Positions 35,676 through 45,128 of a stretch of DNA of 64,000 bases are shown piece after piece; position 1 is the first letter of the stretch; each line of letters begins with the position of its first letter. The notes beneath the pieces were generated by a model, which had not been told where the DNA came from, did not search any database, and worked only from the letters and a program-made list of their open reading frames with translations. Both the position numbers and the translations under genes were made by a program. Origin of the DNA: Kribbella sp. NBC_00382 (GTDB taxonomy: Bacteria; Actinomycetota; Actinomycetes; Propionibacteriales; Kribbellaceae); NCBI RefSeq assembly GCF_036067295.1, contig NZ_CP107954.1:8184001-8248000 (forward strand). The letters are read 5' to 3'.

Positions 35676-37603
35676 TGAGGGCGCGCTGGATCGCAGTACT
35701 GCGTACGCCGGTGGGCGCCGGCGCTGGAGTGCTCCTGCTCGCAGTGCTCCTGCTTGCTGTCTTCGCTCCCATCATCTGGTCCCAGCAAGCAAGTGCGATC
35801 GACACCGAGCACTTGCTGGAAGGGTCATCCGCAGCCCATTGGCTCGGCACCGACAACCTCGGGCGCGACATCTTCTACCGGGTGCTCGTCGCCTCCCGGG
35901 CGTCGATCATGCTCGCGCTGCTGGCGACCTCGATCGCGGTCGTCACCGGTCTTGTGCTGGGCTGTGCGCCGATGCTGCTCGGACGGCGGGCTGGGCGATT
36001 GACGACGGCTGTGGTGAACATCGCGGTCGCGTTTCCAGGGTTGCTGCTCGCTTTGTTCTTCGCGGTCATCTTCGGGGTGGGCGCGAAGGGCGCAGTACTG
36101 GCGATCGGATTCGCCGGGGCGCCGTCCTTTGCTCGGCTGACGCAGACGTTGGTGGCCGGGATCGCTGAGCGGGACTTCGTCGCGGCGGCGCGGATCGCCG
36201 GGGTCGGACGGGTTCGGATGCTGTTGCGCCACATCCTGCCGAACATCGCCGAGCCACTGGTGGTGAACGCGACGATCGGCGCTGGTGGGGCATTGCTTGC
36301 CTTTGCCGGGTTGTCGTTCCTCGGGTTGGGCGTGCAGCCGCCGGCCTACGACTGGGGACGGTTGATGGGCGAGAGCCTCAACAGCATCTACGTGCATCCG
36401 GCCGCGGCGCTGGCTCCTGGGGTTGCGGTTGTGGTCGCCGGGCTGGCGTTCAACCTCTTCGGGGAGGCTGTGGCGAAGTGCTTCGGAGTGCCGGTGCTGA
36501 AGGTTTTTGCGCCGGTGGTGAAGGGATCGCTAGAGCCGTTGCCGGAGACCAGGCCTGCTGCGGCTGTCGACGACGATGCCGTGCTGGTGGTCGAAGATCT
36601 TCACGTCAGCTTTCCGGGGCCGATCACGCCGGTGCGTGGGGTCAGCTTCACCATTCACCGGGGCGAGATCGTGGGGGTGGTCGGCGAGTCCGGGTCGGGC
36701 AAGAGTCTGACCGCGTTGGCGGTTGCGCAGTTGATCGAGTCGCCTGGCGAGGTACGGGCCGCCGAGTTGTCGTTCCTGGGTGCCCCGTTGCTCGGGCGGC
36801 TGGCGGTTCGCAGTACTGCGGCCGCGCGGCGGCGGCTGTTGGGGACGTCGTTCGCGATGGTGTTCCAGGACCCGATGACGTCGTTCAACCCGACGAAGCG
36901 GATCGGGACCCAGCTCGCCGAGGGTGCTCGCGAGCATCAAGGGCTGACGCGGCGCAGTGCGATGGCGCGGGCGATCGACCGGTTGCGTGCGGTCCGGATT
37001 CCTGAGGCCGAGCGGCGGGCGCGGCAGTACCCGCACGAGTTCTCGGGTGGGATGCGGCAGCGGGCGATGATCGGGATGGGCCTGATGGGGGCGCCGGCGC
37101 TGATCGTTGCCGACGAGCCGACGACGGCGCTCGACGTGACCGTTCAGCAGCAAGTACTTCAGTTGCTTGAGACGATTCGGACCGAGGACGACGTGGCGGT
37201 GCTGTTGATCAGCCACGACATCACGGTGGTCGCGCAGGTCTGCGATCGGGTGCTGGTGATGTATGCCGGGCGCATCGTGGAGGACTTGCCTTCGGCGGAT
37301 TTGGCGGCCGGGGCTCGGCATCCTTATACGCGCGCGTTGCTGGCCGCAGTACCGGATCTGGAGACGCCGCTCGACGAGCCGTTGGCGGTGATACCGGGTC
37401 GGCCGGTGGATCCTGCCGCCTTCCCGACGGGATGTGCGTTTGCGGCTCGGTGTGAGTTTGCGACGGACCAGTGCGGGGTCGAGGATCCGGCGTTGGTCAG
37501 GCACGGGCCGGCGCATCAGGTGGCTTGCTGGAACCCGCAGGGAACGGCCGCCTGGCAAGCTCGGTATCTCGGCGGCGAGTCGATCCGGGCGGTGCACCGA
37601 TGA
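35675..37603 (+). CDS. oligopeptide ABC transporter permease-ATPase fusion (DppC-DppD type)
   Basis: 642 residues. Residues 1-270 are a DppC permease (HWLGTDNLGRDIFYRVL, EAA loop DFVAAARIAGVGRVRM, FLGLGVQPPAYDWG). A short linker leads to a DppD ATPase: Walker A GESGSGKS (about 336-343), Q-loop FQDPMTSFNP, signature FSGGMRQR, Walker B LIVADEPTT, H-loop SHD, and the C-terminal cysteine-rich oligopeptide tail (GCAFAARCEFATDQC). DppC and DppD are normally separate; the frame is continuous, so this is a real fusion. ATG 35675 overlaps the DppB stop. Confidence 0.92.
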   Translation: MRARWIAVLRTPVGAGAGVLLLAVLLLAVFAPIIWSQQASAIDTEHLLEGSSAAHWLGTDNLGRDIFYRVLVASRASIMLALLATSIAVVTGLVLGCAPMLLGRRAGRLTTAVVNIAVAFPGLLLALFFAVIFGVGAKGAVLAIGFAGAPSFARLTQTLVAGIAERDFVAAARIAGVGRVRMLLRHILPNIAEPLVVNATIGAGGALLAFAGLSFLGLGVQPPAYDWGRLMGESLNSIYVHPAAALAPGVAVVVAGLAFNLFGEAVAKCFGVPVLKVFAPVVKGSLEPLPETRPAAAVDDDAVLVVEDLHVSFPGPITPVRGVSFTIHRGEIVGVVGESGSGKSLTALAVAQLIESPGEVRAAELSFLGAPLLGRLAVRSTAAARRRLLGTSFAMVFQDPMTSFNPTKRIGTQLAEGAREHQGLTRRSAMARAIDRLRAVRIPEAERRARQYPHEFSGGMRQRAMIGMGLMGAPALIVADEPTTALDVTVQQQVLQLLETIRTEDDVAVLLISHDITVVAQVCDRVLVMYAGRIVEDLPSADLAAGARHPYTRALLAAVPDLETPLDEPLAVIPGRPVDPAAFPTGCAFAARCEFATDQCGVEDPALVRHGPAHQVACWNPQGTAAWQARYLGGESIRAVHR

Positions 37604-38403
37604 GCGAACTGCGATTCGATCAGGTGACGGTGCGGTTCGGCACGGGCCGGCACGTGCTGACCGCGGTTGACGGAGTCGATCTCACAGTGCCGTCCGGCCA
37701 GGTGGTCGGGTTGGTTGGCGAGTCGGGGTCGGGCAAGTCGACGCTGGCGCGAGCCGCGGTCGGGCTCACCACACCGTCGTCGGGGCAGATCCTGCTGGAC
37801 GGGGTGCCGTTGCGCCATCGCCCTGGGCAGCGACGGCCGCTGCAGATGGTGTTCCAGGACCCGTACTCCTCCCTCGACCCCCGCATGACCATCGGCGACA
37901 CCATCGCCGAGGCCATCCCCCGGTCCAGCGGATCCGAGGCCGCGCTTCGGTCCGCTGCCGGCCGTCGGGAGGAGGTCGCGCGGTTGCTGGAGCTGGTCGG
38001 GCTCGATGCTGATCGGGCGGGTGCTTACCCGGGGGCGTTGTCCGGTGGGCAGCGGCAGCGGGTGGCGATCGCTCGGGCGCTGGCGGGACAGCCGGACGTG
38101 ATCATCGCCGACGAGATCACCTCAGCCCTCGACGTCTCGATCCAAGGCACTGTGCTCAACCTCGTCCGCTCCCTGCAGCGGGAGCTGAAGCTGTCGATGC
38201 TGTTCATCTCGCACAACCTCGCGGTCGTCCGCTACGTGAGCGACCTGATCGCCGTGATGTACCTCGGCCGGATCGTGGAGTTCGGCCCGGCTGCCGAGGT
38301 CCTCGGCAACCCGCAACACGACTACACCAGAGAACTTCTCGCCGCCGTTCCTCGCCGCGGCACGACCTCGCTACCCCCGCTTTCAAGGAGGACTTCCCCG
38401 TGA
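37600..38403 (+). CDS. oligopeptide ABC transporter ATPase (DppF type)
   Basis: 267 residues from ATG 37600 (ATGA overlap with the fusion gene); an upstream extension lies inside that gene. Walker A GESGSGKS, FQDPYSSLDPRMTIG, signature LSGGQRQR, Walker B VIIADEITSALD, SHN switch. It pairs with the ATPase half of the fusion to power uptake. Shorter than many DppF proteins because the C-terminal oligopeptide tail is brief. Confidence 0.92.
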   Translation: MSELRFDQVTVRFGTGRHVLTAVDGVDLTVPSGQVVGLVGESGSGKSTLARAAVGLTTPSSGQILLDGVPLRHRPGQRRPLQMVFQDPYSSLDPRMTIGDTIAEAIPRSSGSEAALRSAAGRREEVARLLELVGLDADRAGAYPGALSGGQRQRVAIARALAGQPDVIIADEITSALDVSIQGTVLNLVRSLQRELKLSMLFISHNLAVVRYVSDLIAVMYLGRIVEFGPAAEVLGNPQHDYTRELLAAVPRRGTTSLPPLSRRTSP

Positions 38404-41400
38404 CCCGACGTCTGCGCATCGATGACCTTTCCGAGTTCGCGGTACCGGAGCAGGCAGCCCTGTCGCCGGACGGCTCACAGATCGCCTATGTCCTGCGAAC
38501 CACCGACCTCAAGGAGGACAAGACTCTGCGGAGCCTCTGGCGAGTACCGGCGTCAGGTGGCGAGCCACAGCAGCTCACGCGAGGCACTGGCGACAGCACA
38601 CCGGTCTGGTCACCGGATGGGTCGCAGCTGGCCTTCCTGCGGGCCAAGGACGGACCGGCACAGCTCTGGGTACTTCCGGCCGCCGGTGGTGAGCCTGAGC
38701 AGCTCACGACGCTGCCGCTCGGAGCAGGTGCCCCACGGTGGAGCCCGGACGGCACCCGGATCGCCTTCAGCGCACCGGTCGACATAGCGGCGGTTGCTGG
38801 TGAAGAGGCCGATGCACGCAGCCATTCGCCGGTTGTCACCAAACGGCTGGACTACCAGGCGGATGGCGCCGGCTGGTTGCGCACGATGCGCCAGCACGTC
38901 CATTTGCTGGAGGTCGGCTCGAAGGAGGTCCGGCAGGCCACGGAGGGCGACTGGCACGCCGGTGACCCCGCCTGGTCGCCTGACGGCACCAAGGTTGCCT
39001 TCGGAGCCGCCACTGCGCCCGACGCCGACCTCAACCCGACAGCACCGGCCTATGTGCTCGACGCTACGGATGCGAAGGCTGAGCCTGCGCAGGTTGGGCT
39101 GGCCGAGGGGCTGGCCGGTCCGGTGCTCTGGACGGCTGATGGCGATGGACTGCTGATCGTCGGCAACCAGAGTGGGCCGGTGGGACATGCTGGGTTGCTA
39201 CGGCTCACGCTGGACAGTGGCGAGCTGGTGAACCTGGCGGAGGCTCTCGATCGGAACGTGATGCCTGGCGGTCCGGCGTACCCCGGGGCCCTTCCTGCGT
39301 TGAGCTCTGACGGCCTTGCCGTGTTCTTCTGCGTCCGGGACCGCGGCTGCAGTCACCTGTACTCCGTACCTGTCGCAGGTGGCACGCCTCAACGCGTGCT
39401 GGGCGAGCCGGGGCAGAACGTGTCCGGCCTCAGCATTGCTGGTGGGGTTGCGGCTCTGGTGCTCGTCACCGAGACGTCCTACGGCGAGGTGGTCACGCTG
39501 GACCTGGCGAGCGGCGAGGCGGCTCCGCGGACGACGTACGGGGAGAAGTTCGCCGACGTGGAGCACTTCGCGCGGGTGGAGCGTGAGTTCACGGTCTCGG
39601 ACGGGACTGTGGTGCCGGCCTACCTGATCCGCGATCCCGCGGCGACCGGCGCACAGCCGCTGCTGCTCGACATCCACGGCGGCCCGCACAATGCGTGGAA
39701 CGCGGTGGCCGATGAGGTGCACCTGTACCACCAGGAGCTCGCTGCGCGCGGTTGGACCGTCCTGCTGGTGAACCCGCGCGGTAGCGACGGCTATGGCGAG
39801 GAGTTCTACAACGGAGTGGTCGGCGGCTGGGGCACGGCAGATTCGAAGGATTTCCTCGAGCCGCTCGATGTACTGGTTGCCGAGGGCATCGCTGATCCGC
39901 AGCGGCTCGCAGTCGCCGGCTACAGCTACGGCGGCTTCATGACCTGCTACCTCACGAGCCGCGACAACCGCTTTGCGGCAGCTGTCACCGGCGGGGTGGT
40001 CAGCGACCTCACCAGCATGGCCGGTACTTCCGACAGCGGACACTTCCTGAGCGTCTACGAGCTGGAGTCGGCTAGCGACCTCAGTGCCATGTCCCCCTTC
40101 AGCCAGGTCGACCAGGTGAAGACACCGACCCTGGTGCTGCAGGGCGATGCGGATGTGCGCTGCCCGATCGGTCAGGCGCAGCAGTGGTACACGGCACTGC
40201 GCGAGCAAGGGGTGCCGACGCAACTGGTGCTCTACCCCGAGGCGAGCCACCTGTTCATCGTCGAGGGGCGGCCGTCGCATCGGCTCGACTTCAACCGTCG
40301 CATCCTCGACTGGGTGGAGCAGTACGCCGGTGACGCGAGCGGTCCCCGGCGAGCGCGGGTCGACGCCTCGCACTGGCAGCGCAGGCTGAGTACCTTGGCG
40401 GCGAAGCACGGCGTACCGGGTGCTGCTCTTGGCATCCTGCGGGGTGACGAGTTGGTGGAGGCGGCTACCGGCGTACTGAACAAGAACACCGGGGTTGAGG
40501 TGACCACCGACTCGCTGTTCCAGATCGGGTCGATGACGAAGGTCTGGACGGCGACACTCGCGCTGCAGCTCGTCGACGAGGGGCTGCTCGACCTGGACGC
40601 GCCGATCATGGAGGTACTGCCCGAGCTGCAACTCGGTGATCCCGATGTCGCCAAGCAGGTGACGATGCGACAGCTCCTCACCCACACCAGCGGGATCGAC
40701 GGCGATGTGTTCACCGACACCGGGCGAGGCGACGACTGCCTGGAGAAGTACGTCGACGGGCTGGCCGAGGTCGGCCAGAACCATCCGCTGGGCGCCACTT
40801 GGTCGTACTGCAACTCCGGCTTCTCCCTGGCCGGCCGGGTGATCGAGAAGCTGACCGGCAAGACCTGGGACCAAGCACTGCGCGAGCGGATCATCGTGCC
40901 GCTCAAGCTGGACCACACCGTCACTCTGCCCGAGGAGGCGCTGATGCATCGCGCAGCGGTCGGGCACGAGGGCGAGGGTGGCGAGGAGCCTTCGGTGGCG
41001 CCGGTCTGGGGTCTGCCGCGGTCGCTGGGACCGGCTGGACTGGTCACCTCGACTGTTGCTGATGCGTTGGGCTTTGCCCGGCTTCACTTGTCCGGTGGGC
41101 TTGCACCGGATGGCACTCGGGTGCTCAGCTCCGAGTCGGTGGCCGCGATGGCGGAGAAGCATGCGGAGCTGCCGGACAAGTACTCGCTCGGCGACTCGTG
41201 GGGGCTGGGGTGGATCCGGTTCGATTGGGACGGCCACCGGTTGATCGGGCATGACGGCAACACGATCGGCCAGGCCGCCTTCCTGCGCGTGCTGCCTTCC
41301 GAAGGGCTCGCGGTGACGCTGCTGACCAACGGCGGCAACACGCGTGACCTGTACCAGGAGCTGTACGCCGAGATCTTCGAGGAGCTGGCCGGCGTCGCGA

Positions 41401-41726
41401 TGCCTTCGCCGCTGGCCGCGCCTGCGGAGCCGCCCGTTGTCGATTTGGAGCGGCATGTCGGTCGCTATGAGCGCGCTAGTTCTTTGCAGGAGGTGTTCGT
41501 GCGCGACGGTGAGGCGGTACTGCGGATGACGACCACCGGGCCGCTGGCCGAGTTGATGCCGGAGCCGGCGCACGAGTTCGTGATGACGCCGGTCGATTCG
41601 AGTGGCGATCTGTTCGTACTGCGGCAGCCGGGGTCGTTGACGTGGATTCCGCTGACCTTCTACTCGTTGCCCACCGGTGAGAAGTACCTGCATTGCGGGG
41701 TACGAGCCACACCTAAGGTGGGCTGA
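38400..41726 (+). CDS. fusion of S9 prolyl-oligopeptidase and S12 beta-lactamase-type hydrolase
   Basis: 1108 residues from GTG 38400 (GTGA overlap). Residues 1-380 are a TolB/DPP-like beta propeller (WSPDGSQLAFL, PRWSPDGTRIAFS). Residues 385-645 are an S9 alpha/beta hydrolase with the triad Ser509 (GYSYGGF), Asp585 (GDADVRCPIG) and His617 (EASHLF). From about 655 an S12 domain follows: S711-M-T-K714, Y803-C-N805, and GHDGNTIG near 950, ending in a small beta domain. No signal peptide, so both active sites work in the cytoplasm on imported peptides. The C-terminal half is paralogous to the 31654 gene. I do not know this fusion from characterised proteins. A peptide-processing role is inferred. 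Confidence 0.92.
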   Translation: MTRRLRIDDLSEFAVPEQAALSPDGSQIAYVLRTTDLKEDKTLRSLWRVPASGGEPQQLTRGTGDSTPVWSPDGSQLAFLRAKDGPAQLWVLPAAGGEPEQLTTLPLGAGAPRWSPDGTRIAFSAPVDIAAVAGEEADARSHSPVVTKRLDYQADGAGWLRTMRQHVHLLEVGSKEVRQATEGDWHAGDPAWSPDGTKVAFGAATAPDADLNPTAPAYVLDATDAKAEPAQVGLAEGLAGPVLWTADGDGLLIVGNQSGPVGHAGLLRLTLDSGELVNLAEALDRNVMPGGPAYPGALPALSSDGLAVFFCVRDRGCSHLYSVPVAGGTPQRVLGEPGQNVSGLSIAGGVAALVLVTETSYGEVVTLDLASGEAAPRTTYGEKFADVEHFARVEREFTVSDGTVVPAYLIRDPAATGAQPLLLDIHGGPHNAWNAVADEVHLYHQELAARGWTVLLVNPRGSDGYGEEFYNGVVGGWGTADSKDFLEPLDVLVAEGIADPQRLAVAGYSYGGFMTCYLTSRDNRFAAAVTGGVVSDLTSMAGTSDSGHFLSVYELESASDLSAMSPFSQVDQVKTPTLVLQGDADVRCPIGQAQQWYTALREQGVPTQLVLYPEASHLFIVEGRPSHRLDFNRRILDWVEQYAGDASGPRRARVDASHWQRRLSTLAAKHGVPGAALGILRGDELVEAATGVLNKNTGVEVTTDSLFQIGSMTKVWTATLALQLVDEGLLDLDAPIMEVLPELQLGDPDVAKQVTMRQLLTHTSGIDGDVFTDTGRGDDCLEKYVDGLAEVGQNHPLGATWSYCNSGFSLAGRVIEKLTGKTWDQALRERIIVPLKLDHTVTLPEEALMHRAAVGHEGEGGEEPSVAPVWGLPRSLGPAGLVTSTVADALGFARLHLSGGLAPDGTRVLSSESVAAMAEKHAELPDKYSLGDSWGLGWIRFDWDGHRLIGHDGNTIGQAAFLRVLPSEGLAVTLLTNGGNTRDLYQELYAEIFEELAGVAMPSPLAAPAEPPVVDLERHVGRYERASSLQEVFVRDGEAVLRMTTTGPLAELMPEPAHEFVMTPVDSSGDLFVLRQPGSLTWIPLTFYSLPTGEKYLHCGVRATPKVG

Positions 41727-42847
41727 TGACGACTCTGGTTGAACAGTTGCAGGCTGCGTTGCCGTTGATGCTGGCGGATCTGGAGACGTTGGTGACATGC
41801 GAGTCGCCGTCCTCGGATCTTGCTGCGGTCGCTGCTAGTGCTGACGTGGTGGCGGCGGCTGGGACGGAGCGGCTCGGCGTCGCACCGGAGTACGTGGTCG
41901 TCGATGGGGTGACGCATCTGCGCTGGCGGCTCGGCGACGGGCCGTCACGTGTGCTGGTGCTCGCACATCACGACACGGTGTGGCCTGCTGGGTCGCTTGC
42001 TACGCATCCGTTTCTGGTGGAAGACGGGATCATGCGAGGGCCGGGGTGCTTCGACATGAAGACCGGCTTGGTGATGGCCTTCCATGCTCTTGCTGCGTTG
42101 CCGTCAACGGAGGGGGTGACGGTGCTGGTGACCGGCGATGAGGAGTTGGGTTCGCCGTCGTCTCGTGCGCTCATCGAGGAGGAGGCATCGGGGTGTGTCG
42201 CGGCGCTCGTACTGGAGGCGTCGGCGGAAGGAGCGCTGAAGCTGGAGCGCAAGGGTGTCTCCAACTACGAGATCCGGATCGTCGGGCGCGCGTCGCATGC
42301 CGGGCTCGAACCCGAACTCGGGGTGAACGCCAGCATTGAGGCCGCGCACCAGGTCCTTGCCGTCAGCAACCTTGGTGATCCTTCGCTGGGCACCACTGTC
42401 ACGCCTACCTTCCTCGCCTCCGGCACGACGCGGAACACAGTGCCAGCGATGGGAAGCTTCCTGGTCGACGTACGGGCGCGAACCGTGGCGGAGCAGCTCC
42501 GAGTGGACGCCGCCTTGCATGCCTTAAAGCCGGTACTTCCTGAGGCGACTCTGGAGGTCCTCGGCGGCCCGAACCGTCCGCCGTTGGAGCGCAAGATGTC
42601 CGAGGACCTCTACCAACGGGCATCGGAGCTTGCCGCTTCGCTCGGCCTACCGCCTCTGCGGGAGATCTCCGTCGGCGGCGGCTCCGACGGCAACTTCACC
42701 GCAGGCGTCGGCGTTCCGACCCTAGACGGCCTAGGCGCCGTCGGCGGCGGCGCCCACGCAGACGACGAGCACGTCGTAGTAGCCGAGATCGCTCCCCGAA
42801 CCGCCCTGCTGACGGCCCTGCTCGCCGACCTCCTGGACAAACCATGA
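41726..42847 (+). CDS. M20-family metallohydrolase, candidate N-acyl-L-amino acid deacylase
   Basis: 373 residues. Metal and catalytic residues of the glutamate carboxypeptidase/ArgE group are present: AHHDTV (His81, Asp83), GPGCFDMKTG (Asp110), GDEELGS (Glu139/Glu140), and a distal GGAHADDEH. Dimerisation domain around 180-290 (ELGVNASIEAAHQV). Position next to the GNAT and NSAR-like genes suggests it hydrolyses the N-succinyl or N-acyl L-amino acid made by the racemase; peptidase activity is the alternative. ATGA overlap to the next gene. Confidence 0.88.
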   Translation: MTTLVEQLQAALPLMLADLETLVTCESPSSDLAAVAASADVVAAAGTERLGVAPEYVVVDGVTHLRWRLGDGPSRVLVLAHHDTVWPAGSLATHPFLVEDGIMRGPGCFDMKTGLVMAFHALAALPSTEGVTVLVTGDEELGSPSSRALIEEEASGCVAALVLEASAEGALKLERKGVSNYEIRIVGRASHAGLEPELGVNASIEAAHQVLAVSNLGDPSLGTTVTPTFLASGTTRNTVPAMGSFLVDVRARTVAEQLRVDAALHALKPVLPEATLEVLGGPNRPPLERKMSEDLYQRASELAASLGLPPLREISVGGGSDGNFTAGVGVPTLDGLGAVGGGAHADDEHVVVAEIAPRTALLTALLADLLDKP

Positions 42848-43770
42848 ACACCTCTGAGGCTGCGCAGGACAGTTTGGCTGCGGCTTCCTCAGCCGGTGTG
42901 GAGATCCGCGAACTGTGGGAACTGGCAGACCTCGATCAGGTCTACCGCTTGTACGACTCGATCTGGCGCCCGGACCCGAAGAACCCACCGGTGACCACAG
43001 AGCTCCTCCGCGCCCTGACCAAAGCAGGCAACTACGTCGGCGGCGCCTACGACGGAGATGACCTGATCGGCGCCTGCGTAGGCTTCTTCGGCGCCCCCGC
43101 CGAGGTCACGATGCACAGCCACGTAGCCGGCGTCTCGGGTTCAGCTCGAGGCCGCAACGTCGGCTTCGCCCTGAAACTCCACCAACGAGCGTGGGCCCTG
43201 GAACGCGGCGTCACCGCCATCTCCTGGACCTTCGACCCTCTGATCCGCCGCAACGCCTACTTCAACCTGACCAAACTAGCCGCCCACCCCACCGAGTACC
43301 TCCCCAACTTCTACGGCCAAATGGCCGACGGCATCAACAACGGCGACGACAGCGACCGCCTACTGGTCCGCTGGCAACTAGACGCCCCCACCGTCATCAC
43401 CGCCGCCCACCGCCAAAGCACCTTGGCGGCCGCAAGCACGAACTCCGGCGCGCAGACCAGCACGGGCTCCGCCTTTTCCACGCCGAGTGGGCACCTGGGG
43501 GGCTTGTTGCGGGAGGCAACGATTTTGCTGGGCGTCGGCGACGACGGCCGGCCGGTGGTCGGCGGGTCGTACGACGCCAGGGGGACGGTGCTGGTCGGCG
43601 TACCGGGGGATGTTGAAGGGTTGCGTGGGAGCGATCCGGGAGCTGCCAAGGAGTGGCGGTTGGCGTTGCGGGAGGTGCTGGGTGGGTTGATGGCGGACGG
43701 GGCTCGGGTGACCGGGTTCGATCGTGCTGGGTGGTACGTGCTCGAACATCCTGTGAAAGGGCTGATCTGA
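42844..43770 (+). CDS. GNAT-family acyltransferase, candidate D-amino acid N-succinyltransferase
   Basis: 308 residues. GNAT fold in the first 180 residues: VEIRELWELADLDQVYRLYDSIW, GGAYDGDDLIGACVGFFG, and the acyl-CoA loop GVSGSARGRNVGFALKLHQRAWALERG. WTFDPLIRRNAYFNLTKLAA is characteristic of the COG3375-like predicted acyltransferases that neighbour OSBS/NSAR genes in other bacteria. In the known Geobacillus pathway such an enzyme succinylates D-amino acids. Translationally coupled on both sides. The exact acyl donor and acceptor are inferred. Confidence 0.82.
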   Translation: MNTSEAAQDSLAAASSAGVEIRELWELADLDQVYRLYDSIWRPDPKNPPVTTELLRALTKAGNYVGGAYDGDDLIGACVGFFGAPAEVTMHSHVAGVSGSARGRNVGFALKLHQRAWALERGVTAISWTFDPLIRRNAYFNLTKLAAHPTEYLPNFYGQMADGINNGDDSDRLLVRWQLDAPTVITAAHRQSTLAAASTNSGAQTSTGSAFSTPSGHLGGLLREATILLGVGDDGRPVVGGSYDARGTVLVGVPGDVEGLRGSDPGAAKEWRLALREVLGGLMADGARVTGFDRAGWYVLEHPVKGLI

Positions 43771-44876
43771 TGAAGCTGACCGGAGTCGAGTTGCGGCGGA
43801 TCTCGTTGCCGTTGGTGTCGCCGTTCCGGACGTCGTTCGGGACCGAGACGACCCGGGACGCGTTGCTGGTCCGCGTCGTGTCCACCGACGCCGAAGGCTG
43901 GGGCGAGTGCGTCGCAATGAGCGGGCCGTTGTACTCATCGGAGTATGTGGACGGCGCGATCGACGTACTACGACGCTTCTTCGTACCCACGCTAGGCGCA
44001 GTGGAACGCCTATCAGCCGTCGGCGTGGCCCCCGCGTTGGCCAAGTTCCACGGTCACCGCATGGCGAAAGCCGCGCTGGAGACCGCAGTACTGGACGCCG
44101 AACTACGAGCCGAGGGCCGCCCCCTGGCGCGCGAACTCGGCGCAGTCCACGACCGCGTCCCGTGCGGCGTCTCGGTAGGCATCATGGACTCGATCCCCGA
44201 ACTACTGGACGCCGTCGGCGGCTACCTCGACGAGGGCTACCTACGGATCAAGCTGAAGATCCAACCCGGCTGGGACATCGGCCCAGTAGCCGCCGTCCGC
44301 GAACGCTTCGGCGACGACATCCTGCTGCAGGTCGACGCCAACACCGCCTACGCGGTCTCCGACGCCCGGCACCTCGCCAAGCTCGACCCCTTCAACCTCC
44401 TCCTGATCGAGCAACCCCTCGACGAGGAAGACATCCTCGGCCACGCCGAACTCGCCCGCTCGATCAAGACCCCCGTCTGCCTAGACGAATCCATCACCTC
44501 GGCCCGAGCGGCCGCCGCCGCCATCACCCTGGGCGCGTGCTCGATCATCAACATCAAGCCCGGCCGGGTCGGCGGCTATCTGGAATCCGTCCGCATCCAC
44601 GACGTCTGCCTGGCGCACGGCATCCCCGTATGGTGCGGCGGCATGCTCGAGACCGGCCTCGGCCGAGCCGCCAACGTCGCCCTCGCAGCCCTCCCCGGCT
44701 TCACCCTCCCCGGCGACACCTCCGCCTCCAGCCGGTACTACCGAACAGACATCACCACCCCCTTCACCCTCGACAACGGCCACCTCCCCGTCCCCACCAC
44801 CCCCGGCATCGGCGTAGACCCCCTCCCCGACCAACTAGCCGCCGTCACCACCTCCACCGAATGGCTCCCCCTCTAG
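43770..44876 (+). CDS. N-succinylamino acid racemase / o-succinylbenzoate synthase family enzyme
   Basis: 368 residues from ATG 43770 (TGATG overlap); an upstream open frame is inside the GNAT gene. Enolase superfamily, MLE subgroup. Acid/base lysines are Lys163 (RIKLKI, KxK) and Lys263 (NIKPGRVGG); metal ligands Asp189 (VDANTAY), Glu214 (IEQP) and Asp239 (LDES). WCGGMLETGLGRAANVALA is the OSBS/NSAR signature, and the residue numbering equals that I recall for the bifunctional Amycolatopsis enzyme. No other menaquinone genes are nearby, so racemase activity on N-acyl amino acids is favoured over OSBS; both may exist. Confidence 0.9.
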   Translation: MKLTGVELRRISLPLVSPFRTSFGTETTRDALLVRVVSTDAEGWGECVAMSGPLYSSEYVDGAIDVLRRFFVPTLGAVERLSAVGVAPALAKFHGHRMAKAALETAVLDAELRAEGRPLARELGAVHDRVPCGVSVGIMDSIPELLDAVGGYLDEGYLRIKLKIQPGWDIGPVAAVRERFGDDILLQVDANTAYAVSDARHLAKLDPFNLLLIEQPLDEEDILGHAELARSIKTPVCLDESITSARAAAAAITLGACSIINIKPGRVGGYLESVRIHDVCLAHGIPVWCGGMLETGLGRAANVALAALPGFTLPGDTSASSRYYRTDITTPFTLDNGHLPVPTTPGIGVDPLPDQLAAVTTSTEWLPL

Positions 44877-44896
44877 CCACCACCGACGCCGAGATC

Positions 44897-44998
44897 TGTC
44901 CCGCTCGACAGGAGGTACTACCTGTACCGCCGCCAACCACCGCATCCGCGAGCGTGATACTCGCCCGGGCAACGGACTACCTCCTGTCGAGCGGGACA
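44897..44998. repeat. 21-bp perfect inverted repeat between the racemase and pucR-type genes
   Basis: Arms 44897-44917 and 44978-44998 are perfectly complementary with a 60-base spacer. Outside them CCGAG and CTCGG at 44889-44893 and 45000-45004 can extend the pairing past a small bulge. It separates the peptide operon from the regulator that follows. Terminator or regulator-binding region are both possible. The rest of 44877-45128 shows no gene. Confidence 0.8.
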
Positions 44999-45128
44999 AA
45001 CTCGGAGCTGGTCTCTACCGGGCAGCGGGCGCGATTGTCGGATCGGACCAAATTGACGCCTGAAACTGTGCGCTTGGACGAACTAGGCTGGGTATCCAGC
45101 TTCTAAGTTCGGAAAGGTGCTGCCTTCC

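Noticed and set aside
39198..41798. 866-codon minus-strand open frame
   Set aside because: Antisense to the S9-S12 fusion, whose two active sites and overlaps with both neighbours are clear.
43770..44876. Dedicated menaquinone enzyme MenC
   Set aside because: The family fits, but no other men gene is nearby and the GNAT and M20 neighbours match the N-succinylamino acid racemase pathway better; dual function remains possible.
44897..44998. Inverted repeats as ends of a small mobile element (MITE)
   Set aside because: No target-site duplication is seen, and the three long inverted repeats in the window do not share arm sequence.
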